Shown: positions 7,101-16,377 of the stretch, piece after piece | Layout of the letters: every line of letters starts with the position of its first letter | How positions within the stretch are numbered: position 1 is the stretch's first letter | NCBI RefSeq assembly: GCF_001083785.1 | Contig: NZ_LAVL01000063.1 | Coordinates: forward strand, 1 to 45,449 | Length of the DNA: 45,449 nucleotides | Source of the DNA: Nonomuraea sp. SBT364 | Lineage (GTDB): Bacteria > Actinomycetota > Actinomycetes > Streptosporangiales > Streptosporangiaceae | Reading direction: 5' to 3' | The notes under the pieces: generated by a model | Databases searched by the model: none | What the model saw: only the letters and a program-made list of their open reading frames with translations | Told to the model about the DNA's origin: nothing | Program-made: the position numbers and the translations under genes

Positions 7101-7967
7101 GTGACCCTTCGCTACCGCACTGCCGTCATCGACGGACTCGACGTCTTCTACCGCGAGGCCGGTGACCCGTCGGCACCCACGCTGGTGCTGCTGCACGGCT
7201 TTCCGACCTCGTCCATCGCCTACCAGGAGCTGATCTCCGAGCTGGCCGACGAGTTCCACCTGATCGCGCCCGACTACCCGGGGTTCGGGCACAGCTCCGC
7301 GCCCGCCGCCGCCGAGTTCGCCTACACCTTCGACCGTCTCGCCGACGTGGTCGGCACGCTGCTCAACTCCCTCGGGCTGCGCTCGTACGCCCTCTACGTG
7401 CACGACTACGGCGCGCCCGTCGGCTTCCGGCTGGCCGTGCGGAACCCCGAGCGGATCGCCGGAATCATCACGCAGAACGGCAACGCCTACGAGGAGGGAC
7501 TGACGCCCTTCTGGGAGCCGTTCAAGCGGGTGTGGGCCGATCCCGCCGGCGCAGATCTGGCGCCGCTGCTGGCCACCTTCACCCCGGAGGCGACCCGCTG
7601 GCAGTACGCCCACGGTGTGCCCGACGTCTTCCTGGTCAACCCGGACAAGGCCGCGCTCGACCAGGCGCTGCTCGACCGGCCGGGCAGCCACGAGATCCAG
7701 CTCGCGCTCTTCCGCGACTACGGCACCAACGTGGGGCTCTACCCGCGCTGGCAGCAGTACCTGCGCGAGCACCGGCCCCCGTTGCTGGCCGTCTGGGGCC
7801 GCAACGACGAGATCTTCGGCCCGGACGGCGCGCGCGCCTTCGCCCGTGACCTCCCTGACGCCCGCGTCCACCTGCTGGACGCCGGCCACTTCGCCCTGGA
7901 GACCCGCGGCCGTCAGATCGCCGGGCTCGTCCGCGACTTCCTCCGCGGCCTGCCGGACCGGCCATGA
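7101..7967 (+). CDS. Alpha/beta-fold hydrolase (haloalkane dehalogenase/epoxide hydrolase type)
   Basis: A 288-residue protein with the alpha/beta hydrolase layout: oxyanion region LVLLHGFPTSS, then PDYPGFGHS, then the nucleophile elbow VHDYGAPVG in which an aspartate replaces serine, as in haloalkane dehalogenases and epoxide hydrolases. WGRNDEIF supplies the acid loop and LDAGHFALE the catalytic histidine. The product probably hydrolyses a C-halogen or epoxide bond, or another small ester; the substrate is not deducible. GTG 7101 with GAGGAT upstream is preferred to an upstream TTG at 7080 that would fall in the operator repeat. The stop overlaps the next start (ATGA at 7964), so the HPP protein is co-translated. 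Confidence 0.8.
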   Translation: MTLRYRTAVIDGLDVFYREAGDPSAPTLVLLHGFPTSSIAYQELISELADEFHLIAPDYPGFGHSSAPAAAEFAYTFDRLADVVGTLLNSLGLRSYALYVHDYGAPVGFRLAVRNPERIAGIITQNGNAYEEGLTPFWEPFKRVWADPAGADLAPLLATFTPEATRWQYAHGVPDVFLVNPDKAALDQALLDRPGSHEIQLALFRDYGTNVGLYPRWQQYLREHRPPLLAVWGRNDEIFGPDGARAFARDLPDARVHLLDAGHFALETRGRQIAGLVRDFLRGLPDRP

Positions 7968-8458
7968 CGGGGACCACGCGGCGCCGGCGCGCCGCCCGCG
8001 CGCCGGTCCGGGGCGTGCTCGTCTCCACCGGGGCCACGCTCGCCGGTTTGCTCCTGCTGGCGGCCGTCACGGAGGTGACGGGGCTGGGGCTGTTCGCCCT
8101 GCCGTTCGTGGCCAGCGCCGGGATCGTGGCACTCGCTCCAGGCGCGCCGTTCGCGCAGCCGCGCAGCATCGTGCTCGGGCATCTGAGCGGGGCGCTGGCC
8201 GCGCTGGGCGGCGTCGCCGTCGCGGGCCCGTCGGTGTGGACGGCAGCCGTGGCAGCGGCGCTCGCGACGGCGCCGATGCTGCTACTGCGCGCGCCGCATC
8301 CGCCCGCCACGGCGACGGCCGCTCTGGTCGGGATGAGCGCCCCGGATCCGCTCTACCTGCTCACCCCCGTCGTGGCGGCGAGCATCCTGGTGATCGCCGG
8401 CGGGGTGGCGCTCGGCAGGATGCTGCCCGGGCAGCGTTACCCGGCCTACTGGCTCTGA
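7964..8458 (+). CDS. HPP-family integral membrane protein
   Basis: A 164-residue, very hydrophobic protein with about four or five transmembrane segments. The family motif PHPPATATA is present at about residues 110-118 (RAPHPPATATAAL). HPP proteins sit in the cytoplasmic membrane; some plant and cyanobacterial members have been linked to nitrite transport, but the function here is unknown. A basic N-terminus (RRRRAARAP) fits the positive-inside rule. Its ATG overlaps the hydrolase stop codon. The 8459-8691 stretch after it carries no supported gene. Confidence 0.8.
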   Translation: MTGTTRRRRAARAPVRGVLVSTGATLAGLLLLAAVTEVTGLGLFALPFVASAGIVALAPGAPFAQPRSIVLGHLSGALAALGGVAVAGPSVWTAAVAAALATAPMLLLRAPHPPATATAALVGMSAPDPLYLLTPVVAASILVIAGGVALGRMLPGQRYPAYWL

Positions 8459-8691
8459 GGCACCCCACGACCGGCCGGCGGGGTCGGCGGATACGAGGGC
8501 GGCGTTCACGCTCACGATCCTGCGGCCCCGCCGATCTCCCTCCTGGGCGAGATCATCGGCCTGCGTGCCGGCCGCCGCGTCGCCAGACCGCTGACCGAGG
8601 CGGACGGGCCCGTCTACCAGGATCGAGCCGGGCCGCCGGGCATCGGGCAGGTCGCATGGTGCGCTGAAGCGCGACATTTCTATCCCATCGT

Positions 8692-8717
8692 CTTTATCTC
8701 TGGATTCAGGGATAAAG
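8692..8717. promoter_or_regulatory. Inverted repeat before the AraC-type regulator
   Basis: CTTTATC (8692-8698) and GATAAAG (8711-8717) form perfect 7-bp arms around 12 bases, ending eight bases before the ATG at 8725. It probably overlaps the promoter of the regulator gene and could be its own operator. Confidence 0.4.
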
Positions 8718-8724
8718 TCGTCCC

Positions 8725-9675
8725 ATGGACCTGCTCAGTGACGCGATCATCGCCATGCGCACCGGTGTCCCCCATTCCTCGCGCACGCTCATGCCCGCGC
8801 CGTGGGGCATGCGGTTCGCGCCCTCCGACGGCGCCGGCTTCCACGTCATCCTGCAAGGCTCCTGCTGGCTCCTGCTGTCCGGACGGGAGCCGATCCCGCT
8901 CTCCCCCGGCGACGTGGTGTTCCTGGCGCACGGACGCGGGCACGCGATCGCGGACGATCCCGCGACGCCGCTGATCGACGTCATCCAGGACCAGGACGGG
9001 AACTGGGTGCTGAGCGAAGAGACGGAGTCGCCGCAGGGCGCGAGCCCGGCCACGCTCATGCTGTGCGGCGCCTACCAGCTCAGCCGAACGCGGGCACACC
9101 CGCTGCTCAGCGGACTCCCGGACGTCGTCCATCTGCCGGCCAGGATCGGCACACATCCAGCACTGCGCGCCGCCGTCGAACTGCTGGGCGCCGAACTGGA
9201 ACGGCCGGGGGCCGGCTCCGACGCGCTGGTGCCGGCGCTGCTCGACTCTCTCCTGCTCTACATCCTGCGCGCCTGGCTGCACGAGCACGGCGAGCAGGCG
9301 GTCACCGGCTGGGCTGCCGCACTGGCCGACCCGGCGATCGCCACAGCCCTGCACGCCCTGCACCGCGAACCCGCCCGTCCATGGACGGTGGAGGAACTCG
9401 GCGCGCGCGCCGGCCTGTCGCGCGCGGCCTTCGCGCGGCGCTTCACCACGGTCGTGGGCCAGCCGCCGCTGGCCTACCTGACGTGGTGGCGCATGACCGT
9501 CGCCAGCCGGCTCCTGGCCACCAGCGACGTCTCGCTCCGCGTCGTCGCCGAACGTGGCGGCTACTCCTCGGAGTTCGCCTTCGCCAAGGCGTTCAAGCGG
9601 GAGTTCGGGGTGCCGCCCGGCAGATACCGGAGGCAGCGCGACGACAGGGCCGTGAGGCTCCCCCATCCGGGCTGA
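8725..9675 (+). CDS. AraC-family transcriptional regulator with N-terminal cupin
   Basis: A 316-residue protein. Residues 1-180 form a cupin sensor of the AraC-binding cupin_6 type (FHVILQGSCWLLLSG; PLSPGDVVFLAHGRGHAI). The last about 100 residues hold two helix-turn-helix motifs: WTVEELGARAGLSRAAFARR and SLRVVAERGGYSSEFAFAKA, ending in the family hallmark FKREFGVPPGRYR. Regulators of this group usually control a neighbouring or divergent oxidoreductase. Here the space to the left (8459-8691) holds no intact gene, so the target may be lost or elsewhere. It has its own inverted repeat at 8692-8717. Confidence 0.85.
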   Translation: MDLLSDAIIAMRTGVPHSSRTLMPAPWGMRFAPSDGAGFHVILQGSCWLLLSGREPIPLSPGDVVFLAHGRGHAIADDPATPLIDVIQDQDGNWVLSEETESPQGASPATLMLCGAYQLSRTRAHPLLSGLPDVVHLPARIGTHPALRAAVELLGAELERPGAGSDALVPALLDSLLLYILRAWLHEHGEQAVTGWAAALADPAIATALHALHREPARPWTVEELGARAGLSRAAFARRFTTVVGQPPLAYLTWWRMTVASRLLATSDVSLRVVAERGGYSSEFAFAKAFKREFGVPPGRYRRQRDDRAVRLPHPG

Positions 9676-9704
9676 GCCAGGTGATGCTGGGTTAACCTGG
9701 GGAT

Positions 9705-12700
9705 ATGCGCTTCGGGGTGCTCGGTGAGGTGCAGGTATGGGATCGGGACGGGAGATCGGCATCGATACCGGAGACGAAGGTCCGGGCGTTGCTGGCCGAT
9801 CTTCTCGTGCACATCGGGAAACCGGTGGCGTCCGACCGCCTGATCGATGATCTCTGGGGAGACGATCTTCCCGCCAATCCCATGAGCGCGCTGCAGTTGA
9901 AGGTCTCCCGCCTACGTCGCGCCCTGGAAGAGGCGGAGGAGGGCGGCCAGAATCTGGTGGTGTCCCGCCCGTCGGGATACCTGCTGACCGCGGACCCCGC
10001 AACGGTGGATTCCACGGAATTCGCCGCTCTCCTGTCGCAGGCCAAAGAGCGCAAGGATCCCGCCCTTCGCGCGAGGCTTCTGGCGGAGGCGCTGGCTCTC
10101 TGGCGAGGCCCCGCCTTCGCGGACTTCGCCGAGAAGGACTTCGTCAGGCCGGCCGCCCATCGTCTGGAGGAACAGCGACTCGCGGCCTGGGAGGCTCACG
10201 CACAGGCCCGGCTGGAACTCGGCGAGGTCGACATCGTGCTGGGCGAGCTGAGCGACATGGTCGACCAGTACCCGCTGCGCGAAATGCTGCGGGCCCTGCA
10301 CATGCGCGCGCTGTATCGTGCCGGTCGCCAGGGGGATGCGCTGGCCAGCTACCAGGAACTGCGCGACCGCCTGGCCGGCGAGCTGGGTCTGGACCCCGGA
10401 CCCGAGCTGACCGCCCTCCATCAGTCGATCCTGGAGCAGGATCCGGCGCTGGCCGCCCCCCGCTCCGTGGACCTTCCGTCCACGAATCTGCCCGTCCCCC
10501 TGACCCGGCTGGTCGGCAGGCAGGAGGCCATGGGCGAGGTGCGCACACGCCTCACCACGCATCGGCTGGTGACGCTGACCGGGGCGGGCGGGGTGGGCAA
10601 GACACGCCTGGCGGTGGAAACGGCGCGCGAGATGGCCGACGAGTTTCCCGACGGGGTGTGGCTGGTGGAGCTCGCCGGGCTGCCGCCGGCGAAACCCGGG
10701 GAGCCGCCCTCGCCGCACTCGGCGGAAGCCGTACGGATCGCCATGGAGGTGACGGGCGTCATGGGGGTCCGTGATGCGACCGGCTTCGGCGCCGAGGTGC
10801 GACCCGTGCTGGAACACCTCGCCGACGCGTTGTCCGGCAAGCGTGTCCTGCTGGTGATGGACAACTGTGAACATGTCCTGGAACCTGTCGCGGCACTGGT
10901 GGAAAGCCGGCTGGCGGACGCTCCGGAGCTGCGGGTGCTGGCGACCAGCCGAGAGCCCCTCGGGGTCACCGGCGAAGTGGTCTGGCCGGTGCCGCCCCTG
11001 TCGCTTCCCGATCCGTCGGCCGCGACGTGCCTGGCGACGCTCGAACGGTCCAGCGCCGCACAGCTGTTCGTCGAGCGCGTATCCGCCGTCGTGCCGTCCT
11101 TCGAGCTCGATGACGGCAACGCCGCGAGCGTCGCGGAGCTGTGCCGGCGGCTGGACGGACTTCCGCTGGCTCTTGAGTTGGCAGCCACGCGCATGCACGT
11201 GCTCGGCGTGGGCGAGCTGGTGGACCGGCTCGACGACCGGTTCCGCCTGCTGGCCGTGACGCATTCGACGGCCCCCACCCGGCAGCAGACACTACGCGCC
11301 ATGATCGACTGGAGCTGGGATCTCCTCGGCGAGCCTGAGCGCGCCGTGCTGCGCCGCCTGTCCGTACACCCGGAGAGCTGCACGCTCGAGGCTGCCGAGG
11401 CGGTGTGCGGCGGGGCGGGCGTGCCCGCCGAGGACGTCCTCGATCTGCTGGCCCGGCTGGTGAACCGATCGCTCGTGGTCCCCATGCACGAGCCGACGGG
11501 GGTGCGCTACCGACTGCTTGAGTCGGTGGGGGCCTATTGCCAGGAACGGCTCCGGGAAGCCGGTGAGCTCGACCGGATCCAGGACCGGTACAGGCAGTAC
11601 TACGTGGAGCTGGCCAAACGGGCCGAGCCGTTGCTGCGCGGGCGCGAGCAGCGAACATGGTTCGACCGGCTTGACCGGGAGAGCGCCAACTTTCGCTGGG
11701 CGCTCGACGATCTCGTACGGCGGGATGCCGCCGCCGCGCTCGTCCTGGTCAATGCCCTGGCCTGGTTCTGGTTCCTTCGCGGGCGGTTGTGCGAGGCGCT
11801 CGCGTCGTTGCGGCGAGCCCTGGCCGCCACCGGCGACGCGCCCGCTTCGCTCCGGGCCGTGGCCATGGCCTGGGTCGCGGCCATGAGCCTGCTGGCCCAT
11901 GGCGGAGCCGCCTGGCGCCGGCATGCGCAAGAGTGGCGGCGGGCCGCCGACGCCATCCATGACCCAAGCGAGCGGGCCCGGGCCCAGTGGTTCCTGGGCT
12001 ACGCCATCTACAGCACCGCGGCGGATCTGCCCACGAGCAAGGACTTGGCCCAGCAAGCGCTGGCCGCCCTCTGGGCGCTCGACGATCGGTGGGGAATAGC
12101 CGCGGCGTCGAGCACTCTGACCAACCTTTCCAGGGCTGCCGGCGACCTCGAGGCGCTGAGGGAGTACGGCGCGCAGAGCCTGGAACTCTTCCGGGATCTC
12201 GGTGACCGCTGGGGGCAGCTGCAGAGCACCTACCCGCTGGCTTCACTGGCGGAGGTCAAGGGTGACTACGGCGAAGCGGCCCGGCTGCATCGTGCGGGGC
12301 TGCGGATGGCGGAAGAGCTCGGCAGCTGGACCGACGTCGTCGACCGGCTGTCGGGCCTGGGCCGGATAGCTTTGCTGTCTCGCGACTTCACTCGCTCTCG
12401 TGAGCTCCACGAACAGGCCAGGACACTGGCGATCAAGCAGAACTACGAGTCGGGCAAGGTGTACGCCGAGTGCGGCCTGGCCCTGACGGCACGCAGGGAG
12501 GGCGAACTCGATCTTGCGGAGAGGATGCTCGAGTCCCTGCTCGACTGGCACAAGGAGATCGTCTTCCTGCCGGGGAACGCGTTGCTCCTCACCGAGCTCG
12601 GGTTCGTTGCCGAACTTCGCGGTGACGCCCGGAGTGCCTGGGACAGACATCTGAGCGGCCTTGCTGCGGCCCGGGCGACCGGTGATCCCCGAGCGGTCGC

Positions 12701-12962
12701 CCTCGCCTTGGAGGGGCTGGCAGGAGCGCTGGTGCTCGCCGGGCACCCTGACCGCGCCGCAGGGCTGCTGGGAACGGCCGACGCGTCGCGGCGGCAGGCC
12801 GGGGCGCCGCTCCCCGAGGCCGAGCGTGAAGACGTCGACCGGATCAGCTCCGCCGCGCGCGCGGCACTCGGGGCGGAGGGGTTCGCCGCGGAATTCGAGA
12901 GGGGCGCGGCGGGCGGGGACGACCATGTGGCCCACCTCCTCGATCACCGCGAACGCATCTGA
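9705..12962 (+). CDS. AfsR/SARP-type regulator with BTAD, NB-ARC-like ATPase and TPR domains
   Basis: A 1085-residue regulator. An OmpR-type winged helix occupies residues about 5-95 (KVRALLADLLVHIGKPV; SALQLKVSRLRRAL), followed by a bacterial transcriptional activator domain to about 245, ending ELGLDPGPELTALHQSILEQ. Next comes a STAND/NB-ARC ATPase with Walker A GAGGVGKT at 293-300 and Walker B VLLVMDNCEH at 381-390, and a sensor-like RVLATSREPLG. The C-terminal about 400 residues form TPR-like helical repeats. This is the AfsR layout: a DNA-binding activator held in check by an ATP-dependent switch, commonly controlling secondary metabolism. No biosynthetic cluster is adjacent, so its targets are probably distant. 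Start ATG 9705 is 30 bases after the AraC gene. Confidence 0.9.
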   Translation: MRFGVLGEVQVWDRDGRSASIPETKVRALLADLLVHIGKPVASDRLIDDLWGDDLPANPMSALQLKVSRLRRALEEAEEGGQNLVVSRPSGYLLTADPATVDSTEFAALLSQAKERKDPALRARLLAEALALWRGPAFADFAEKDFVRPAAHRLEEQRLAAWEAHAQARLELGEVDIVLGELSDMVDQYPLREMLRALHMRALYRAGRQGDALASYQELRDRLAGELGLDPGPELTALHQSILEQDPALAAPRSVDLPSTNLPVPLTRLVGRQEAMGEVRTRLTTHRLVTLTGAGGVGKTRLAVETAREMADEFPDGVWLVELAGLPPAKPGEPPSPHSAEAVRIAMEVTGVMGVRDATGFGAEVRPVLEHLADALSGKRVLLVMDNCEHVLEPVAALVESRLADAPELRVLATSREPLGVTGEVVWPVPPLSLPDPSAATCLATLERSSAAQLFVERVSAVVPSFELDDGNAASVAELCRRLDGLPLALELAATRMHVLGVGELVDRLDDRFRLLAVTHSTAPTRQQTLRAMIDWSWDLLGEPERAVLRRLSVHPESCTLEAAEAVCGGAGVPAEDVLDLLARLVNRSLVVPMHEPTGVRYRLLESVGAYCQERLREAGELDRIQDRYRQYYVELAKRAEPLLRGREQRTWFDRLDRESANFRWALDDLVRRDAAAALVLVNALAWFWFLRGRLCEALASLRRALAATGDAPASLRAVAMAWVAAMSLLAHGGAAWRRHAQEWRRAADAIHDPSERARAQWFLGYAIYSTAADLPTSKDLAQQALAALWALDDRWGIAAASSTLTNLSRAAGDLEALREYGAQSLELFRDLGDRWGQLQSTYPLASLAEVKGDYGEAARLHRAGLRMAEELGSWTDVVDRLSGLGRIALLSRDFTRSRELHEQARTLAIKQNYESGKVYAECGLALTARREGELDLAERMLESLLDWHKEIVFLPGNALLLTELGFVAELRGDARSAWDRHLSGLAAARATGDPRAVALALEGLAGALVLAGHPDRAAGLLGTADASRRQAGAPLPEAEREDVDRISSAARAALGAEGFAAEFERGAAGGDDHVAHLLDHRERI

Positions 12963-12990
12963 CCTCCTCGCTTCTTCGCGGGGCGGGCAT

Positions 12991-13764
12991 TCATCCTGCC
13001 TGCTCGTCCGCAGGCAGCCGGAGTACGAAGGAGACGCCCCCGAGGGGCGAGTCCTGCGCGTGCAGGGTCCCTTGATGGGCCAGCGCTATGTTCCGCGCTA
13101 TCGTCAGCCCCAGGCCCGCGCCGCCCTGCCCACGGCCACGCGCGGCGTCCAGCCGGACGAACTGGCCGAAGACGCTTTCGCGGTCCGCTTCCGGAATGCC
13201 TGTCCCGTCGTCGGCCACCGTGAGCTCGACGGCGCCGCCATCCCTCCGGATCTCCACCTGTACCGCGTGGCGAGCGTGTCTCTGCGCATTGTCCAGCAGG
13301 TTGGCCACCAGACGGTTGACATCGGTACGGACGCCCCAGACGCTCAGGTCGCGGTCGTCACGAAGGTCGACGCGGAGTGTGTGCCGCCGCCTGGAGAGCT
13401 CGGCCCGCACCAGCTCGGCCAGGTTCACCGTTTCCCGTTCAGAAGCTGCGACCGCCCGCACCCGTACCAGCATGAGCAGGTCCGCGACGAGCTTCTCGAG
13501 CCTGTTGACGTCGTGCAGCGCACGCGTCACGAGTTCCGCGAGGTCTGCCTGATCGGGGTGGAGCTGAGCTTCCTCCAACGTGAGGCGGAGGCCGGCCAGA
13601 GGGGTGCGCATCTCGTGGGAGGCGTCCGCGGCGAACTGCCGCGCCTGCTCGATCGTCTCGGGCGCCGGGCTCGCCGGCTGTGGAAGTTCGCTGTCGGAAA
13701 GGCAGACCGTCGTGCAGCCGTGGCCGTAACCGGCGCCCGCACGCCGTGTCTGGTGCTTGTCCAC
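12991..13764 (-). CDS. Soluble histidine kinase core without sensor or membrane region
   Basis: A 257-residue protein with a complete kinase core: H-box ADASHEMRTPLAGLR with the phospho-accepting histidine near residue 50, N-box VANLLDNAQRHA, G1 VADDGTGIP, and G2 GQGGAGLGLTIAR. Typical members have a periplasmic sensor, two membrane segments and a HAMP domain before the H-box. Here only about 38 unrelated residues precede it (MDKHQTRRAG, then CTTVCLSDSELPQP, with two cysteines). GTG 13764 has AAGGAGG at good spacing, so the short form seems genuinely translated. It follows an RsbW-like ATPase gene by 34 bases, probably one operon; no response regulator is adjacent. It may be a remnant, or a cytosolic kinase with an unusual input. 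Confidence 0.75.
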   Translation of the reverse strand: MDKHQTRRAGAGYGHGCTTVCLSDSELPQPASPAPETIEQARQFAADASHEMRTPLAGLRLTLEEAQLHPDQADLAELVTRALHDVNRLEKLVADLLMLVRVRAVAASERETVNLAELVRAELSRRRHTLRVDLRDDRDLSVWGVRTDVNRLVANLLDNAQRHARHAVQVEIRRDGGAVELTVADDGTGIPEADRESVFGQFVRLDAARGRGQGGAGLGLTIARNIALAHQGTLHAQDSPLGGVSFVLRLPADEQAG

Positions 13765-13798
13765 CTCGTTGCCTCCTTCTGGACCGTGGCTGCGCTTC

Positions 13799-14218
13799 TC
13801 AAGCGGCGACGCAGTCGGGGACGGCGGACACGTGGGCGCACTCGATCTCGCACCACACGCTGGTACGCGACGGCCCCTGCGCGACACCCCAGCGCCGGGA
13901 GAGGCCGTCGACGATGACAAGCCCGCGTCCGCGCGTGGCGTCGATGTCGTCGTGGCGCAGCTTCGGCTGTTGCGAGCCGCCCGCGTCGCGGACATCGATG
14001 CGCACCACATCGTCGAGGTGAGTCACCTCGACGGTGAAACCGCCCGATTCGGAGTGCTCGATAGCGTTCGCGGCGAGTTCGGAGGCCGCCAGGACCGCGT
14101 CGTCCGCGGACGGATGACAGGCCATGAAGTCACTTACGAAACGCCTCACATGCTGCAGTTCCGGCAGCCTTGCCGTGAACCGGCGCACCTGGCCCTCATG
14201 TGCGTCGAGCATATTCAT
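13799..14218 (-). CDS. RsbW-like ATP-binding protein (HATPase_c_2, anti-sigma/regulatory kinase type)
   Basis: A 139-residue protein with the N-box VLAASELAANAIEHS, G1-like RIDVRDAGG and a G2-like TRGRGLVIVDGLSRRWG. This is the compact GHKL domain found as stand-alone anti-sigma-factor-like proteins, which are very numerous in actinomycetes. Such proteins may bind a sigma factor, an anti-sigma antagonist or another regulator; the partner is not in the window. ATG 14218 has GGAAGG at a suitable distance. It is the first gene of a likely two-gene operon with the soluble histidine kinase, so two GHKL proteins are made together. Confidence 0.8.
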   Translation of the reverse strand: MNMLDAHEGQVRRFTARLPELQHVRRFVSDFMACHPSADDAVLAASELAANAIEHSESGGFTVEVTHLDDVVRIDVRDAGGSQQPKLRHDDIDATRGRGLVIVDGLSRRWGVAQGPSRTSVWCEIECAHVSAVPDCVAA

Positions 14219-14409
14219 GATCGACTTCCTTCCCCTGAGCGGCAGATGTGGACTTGGCCGTGAGTCCCTCCGACTGCGTCAGCCCCCGCATCTGCCTTCG
14301 AGACCCAACCTGCCACTGTGTGATGTCGATCCGTTGTCGGTGACGTGGCTGTCGCTGTCGGTTCGCTGTCGGCCGCCCTGGTGGCGGCGAGCGAGCTGCG
14401 GCCACGGCG

Positions 14410-14800
14410 CCGGCGGCCGCCGTTCCGTAGTCGCTGCGTACCAGGTGGAGGCACGGATCGATGCCGTCGGACGTCAGCACGTCACCGTCGTCCACGTAGA
14501 GCCGGTCAGGGCGTAGCTCGACGGCGGGGAAGCGGCGGCGAAACTCCTCGGACCGAGCCCAGTAGATGGTGGCACGGCAGCCCCCCGCGGCATGTCGCAG
14601 GGCCCGCAGGAGGTGGGGGTCGATGTCGTCGCGGGCGCCGGTCCCGGTGACGATCACCGGGTCGGCGTCGTCGAGGATCTCCAGTTCGTGCGAGGTGATC
14701 TGGAGACTGCCGCCGGCCGCGACGACGGGACGGCGACGACCGCTATCCCGGTGTATGGCCCGAACCTCCTGATAGCTGGCATTCGGGCCACTGCCCTACC
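14410..14800 (-). pseudogene. Remnant of a GlxA-family (DJ-1/PfpI plus AraC) transcriptional regulator
   Basis: On the minus strand an open stretch reads (in order) LQITSHELEILDDADPVIVTG, LLRALRHAAG, GCRATIYWARSEEFRRRFP, then LRPDRLYVDDGDVLTSDGID and LCLH-like PCLHLVRSDYG. These match consecutive blocks of the DJ-1/PfpI half of GlxA-type regulators. The block normally between the second and third (SICTGAF, with the nucleophile-elbow cysteine) is missing, the VAAG after TS is missing, and the C-terminal AraC helix-turn-helix domain is absent. The gene is therefore internally deleted and truncated. It lies divergent to the epimerase gene at 14865, the usual arrangement for a regulator and its target. 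Confidence 0.65.
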
Positions 14801-14864
14801 GATCGGCTGCACTGCAGGGTGGAGGCAGCGGGGCACGACCGTTCCCCGCGAAGGGGAGAACGTC

Positions 14865-15794
14865 ATGTCCTTGCACGTCATCGTCGGCGCCGGAGCCACT
14901 GGGGCGGCCACCGCCCGCCTGCTGGCAGACTCCGGCGAGCAGGTCCGTCTTGTCACCCGGAGCGGTAGCGGCCCAGTCCATCCGCGGATCGAACGGGTGT
15001 CCGCCGACGCCCGAGACGCCGCCCGGCTGATGGAGCTGACCTCCGGAGCCGCGATCCTGTACAACGCCGCGATGCCGGCGTATGACCGCTGGCCTGCCGA
15101 ATGGCCGCCGCTGGCGGCCTCGTTGCTGTCCGCCGCCGAGCGCGGCGGGGCCGATTACGTCATGCTGGGCAACACCTATGGGTACGGGCCCGCCGACGGG
15201 CCGGTGGGTGAAGAGTCGCCGATGGCACCGACCAGCCGCAAAGGCCGGGTTCGCGCGCAGATGTGGCACGACGCCAGAGCCGCTCACGAGGCGGGCCGGG
15301 TCCGGGTGACCGAGGTCCGGGCCAGCGACTATCTCGGAGCCGGCGCGTACTCACCGTTCACCCTCATGGTCGGGGCGCAGGTCCTGGGCGGCACCCCCGT
15401 TTCCTACCCCGGCGACCTGGACGCGCCGCACAGCTGGTCCTACACCGGTGACGTGGCCCGCACGCTCATCGCGGCCGCACGTCATGAGGATTCCTGGGGG
15501 CGGGCCTGGCACGTGCCGTCCACCGCCGAGATCTCGGTACGCCGGCTGGCCGTCCGCCTCGCCGCGATGGCCGGCGCGCCCGCTCCCCAGCTGCGGCACA
15601 TGCCGTTGCGGGAGCTGGAGGAGATCGGGCGTACTAATTCGATCATGGCCGAGTTCCCCGAGATGTTGTACCTGTACGACCGGCCGAACATCCTCGACGC
15701 CTCCTCGGCCCTGAAGATCCTCGGTGTCACGCCCACCCCGCTCGATGAGGTGCTGAAGGAAATGGCCGTCGAGGCCGCTCAGGCCGCGGGTTGA
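14865..15794 (+). CDS. NAD(P)-dependent epimerase/dehydratase-like protein
   Basis: A 309-residue extended-SDR protein. It begins with the dinucleotide-binding motif VIVGAGATGAATARLLADSG. The conserved ILYNAAMPAYDRW segment follows, then MLGNTYGYGP where the catalytic tyrosine region is expected, and a downstream ASDYLGAGAYSPF substrate-binding stretch. The classical YxxxK is not clearly preserved, so binding without classical epimerase chemistry is possible. ATG 14865 is preceded by AAGGGGAG at good spacing. Its divergent regulator (14410-14800) has decayed, so it may now be constitutive or controlled from elsewhere. Confidence 0.75.
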   Translation: MSLHVIVGAGATGAATARLLADSGEQVRLVTRSGSGPVHPRIERVSADARDAARLMELTSGAAILYNAAMPAYDRWPAEWPPLAASLLSAAERGGADYVMLGNTYGYGPADGPVGEESPMAPTSRKGRVRAQMWHDARAAHEAGRVRVTEVRASDYLGAGAYSPFTLMVGAQVLGGTPVSYPGDLDAPHSWSYTGDVARTLIAAARHEDSWGRAWHVPSTAEISVRRLAVRLAAMAGAPAPQLRHMPLRELEEIGRTNSIMAEFPEMLYLYDRPNILDASSALKILGVTPTPLDEVLKEMAVEAAQAAG

Positions 15795-16377
15795 CCCGAA
15801 GTGCCACTGGACGGCGGAGTGCCCGCCGGGACGCGGTGAAGATCATGTGTTGTCTTCCGGACATCCCTGTGGCTCCTGCGCGGAGATCAAGCAGCGGCGG
15901 CTGGCGGGGACCCCTCGCGCGCTCCCCCACGACACCGCCACGGAGAACGCACCGAGCCCCACGCACACCCGTCCTCCGGCCGCTGACCGGAGACACCGGG
16001 CGCACCGGGTCGACGCACCGGCGGCCGCTCGCGCGACGCCGGTGGTCCGCACGGGCCCGCCGTACGGGCGGGCGCATCGCTGATGGCGTCGAGCCCGCGC
16101 TTCGCGGCTGCCCAGCGCCGCACCCGCCGCACGCCGATGGCCCTCGGCAGGCTGATGGGCGCGTCGGCGCCTGCGGGCGTCACCTCGTACGAGGACAGCC
16201 GGCCACGACCCTCCAAGGTACCGTGACGGGCTCAGCCGGGTCCCGCCTGTCGCGATCACGCCCACGCCTCCTGCCACTACGGTTCACTCCGGCTGCTATA
16301 TGCGGTTCACCGGCCTGCCCGCACCTGGCTGTTGCGGAGTCGCCACTCCCCCGCTCCCCTCTGGTCTGCGGACCCGG
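15795..16377. other. Intergenic stretch without a supported gene
   Basis: These 583 bases have open frames on both strands, as expected at this GC content. None has a recognisable domain, convincing ribosome site or plausible start. A minus-strand frame of about 109 codons starting near 16216 could conceivably be a small gene after the partition pair, but I cannot support it. Confidence 0.4.

Noticed and set aside
8459..8691. Minus-strand frame starting near 8677 as a divergent target of the AraC regulator
   Set aside because: Starts plausibly near the operator but has no domain and overlaps the HPP gene on the other strand; may be a decayed gene, not supportable.
15843..16277. Possible small minus-strand gene after the RHH-like partition gene
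   Set aside because: No recognisable domain, ribosome site or codon-usage support; two overlapping frames look equally (im)plausible.
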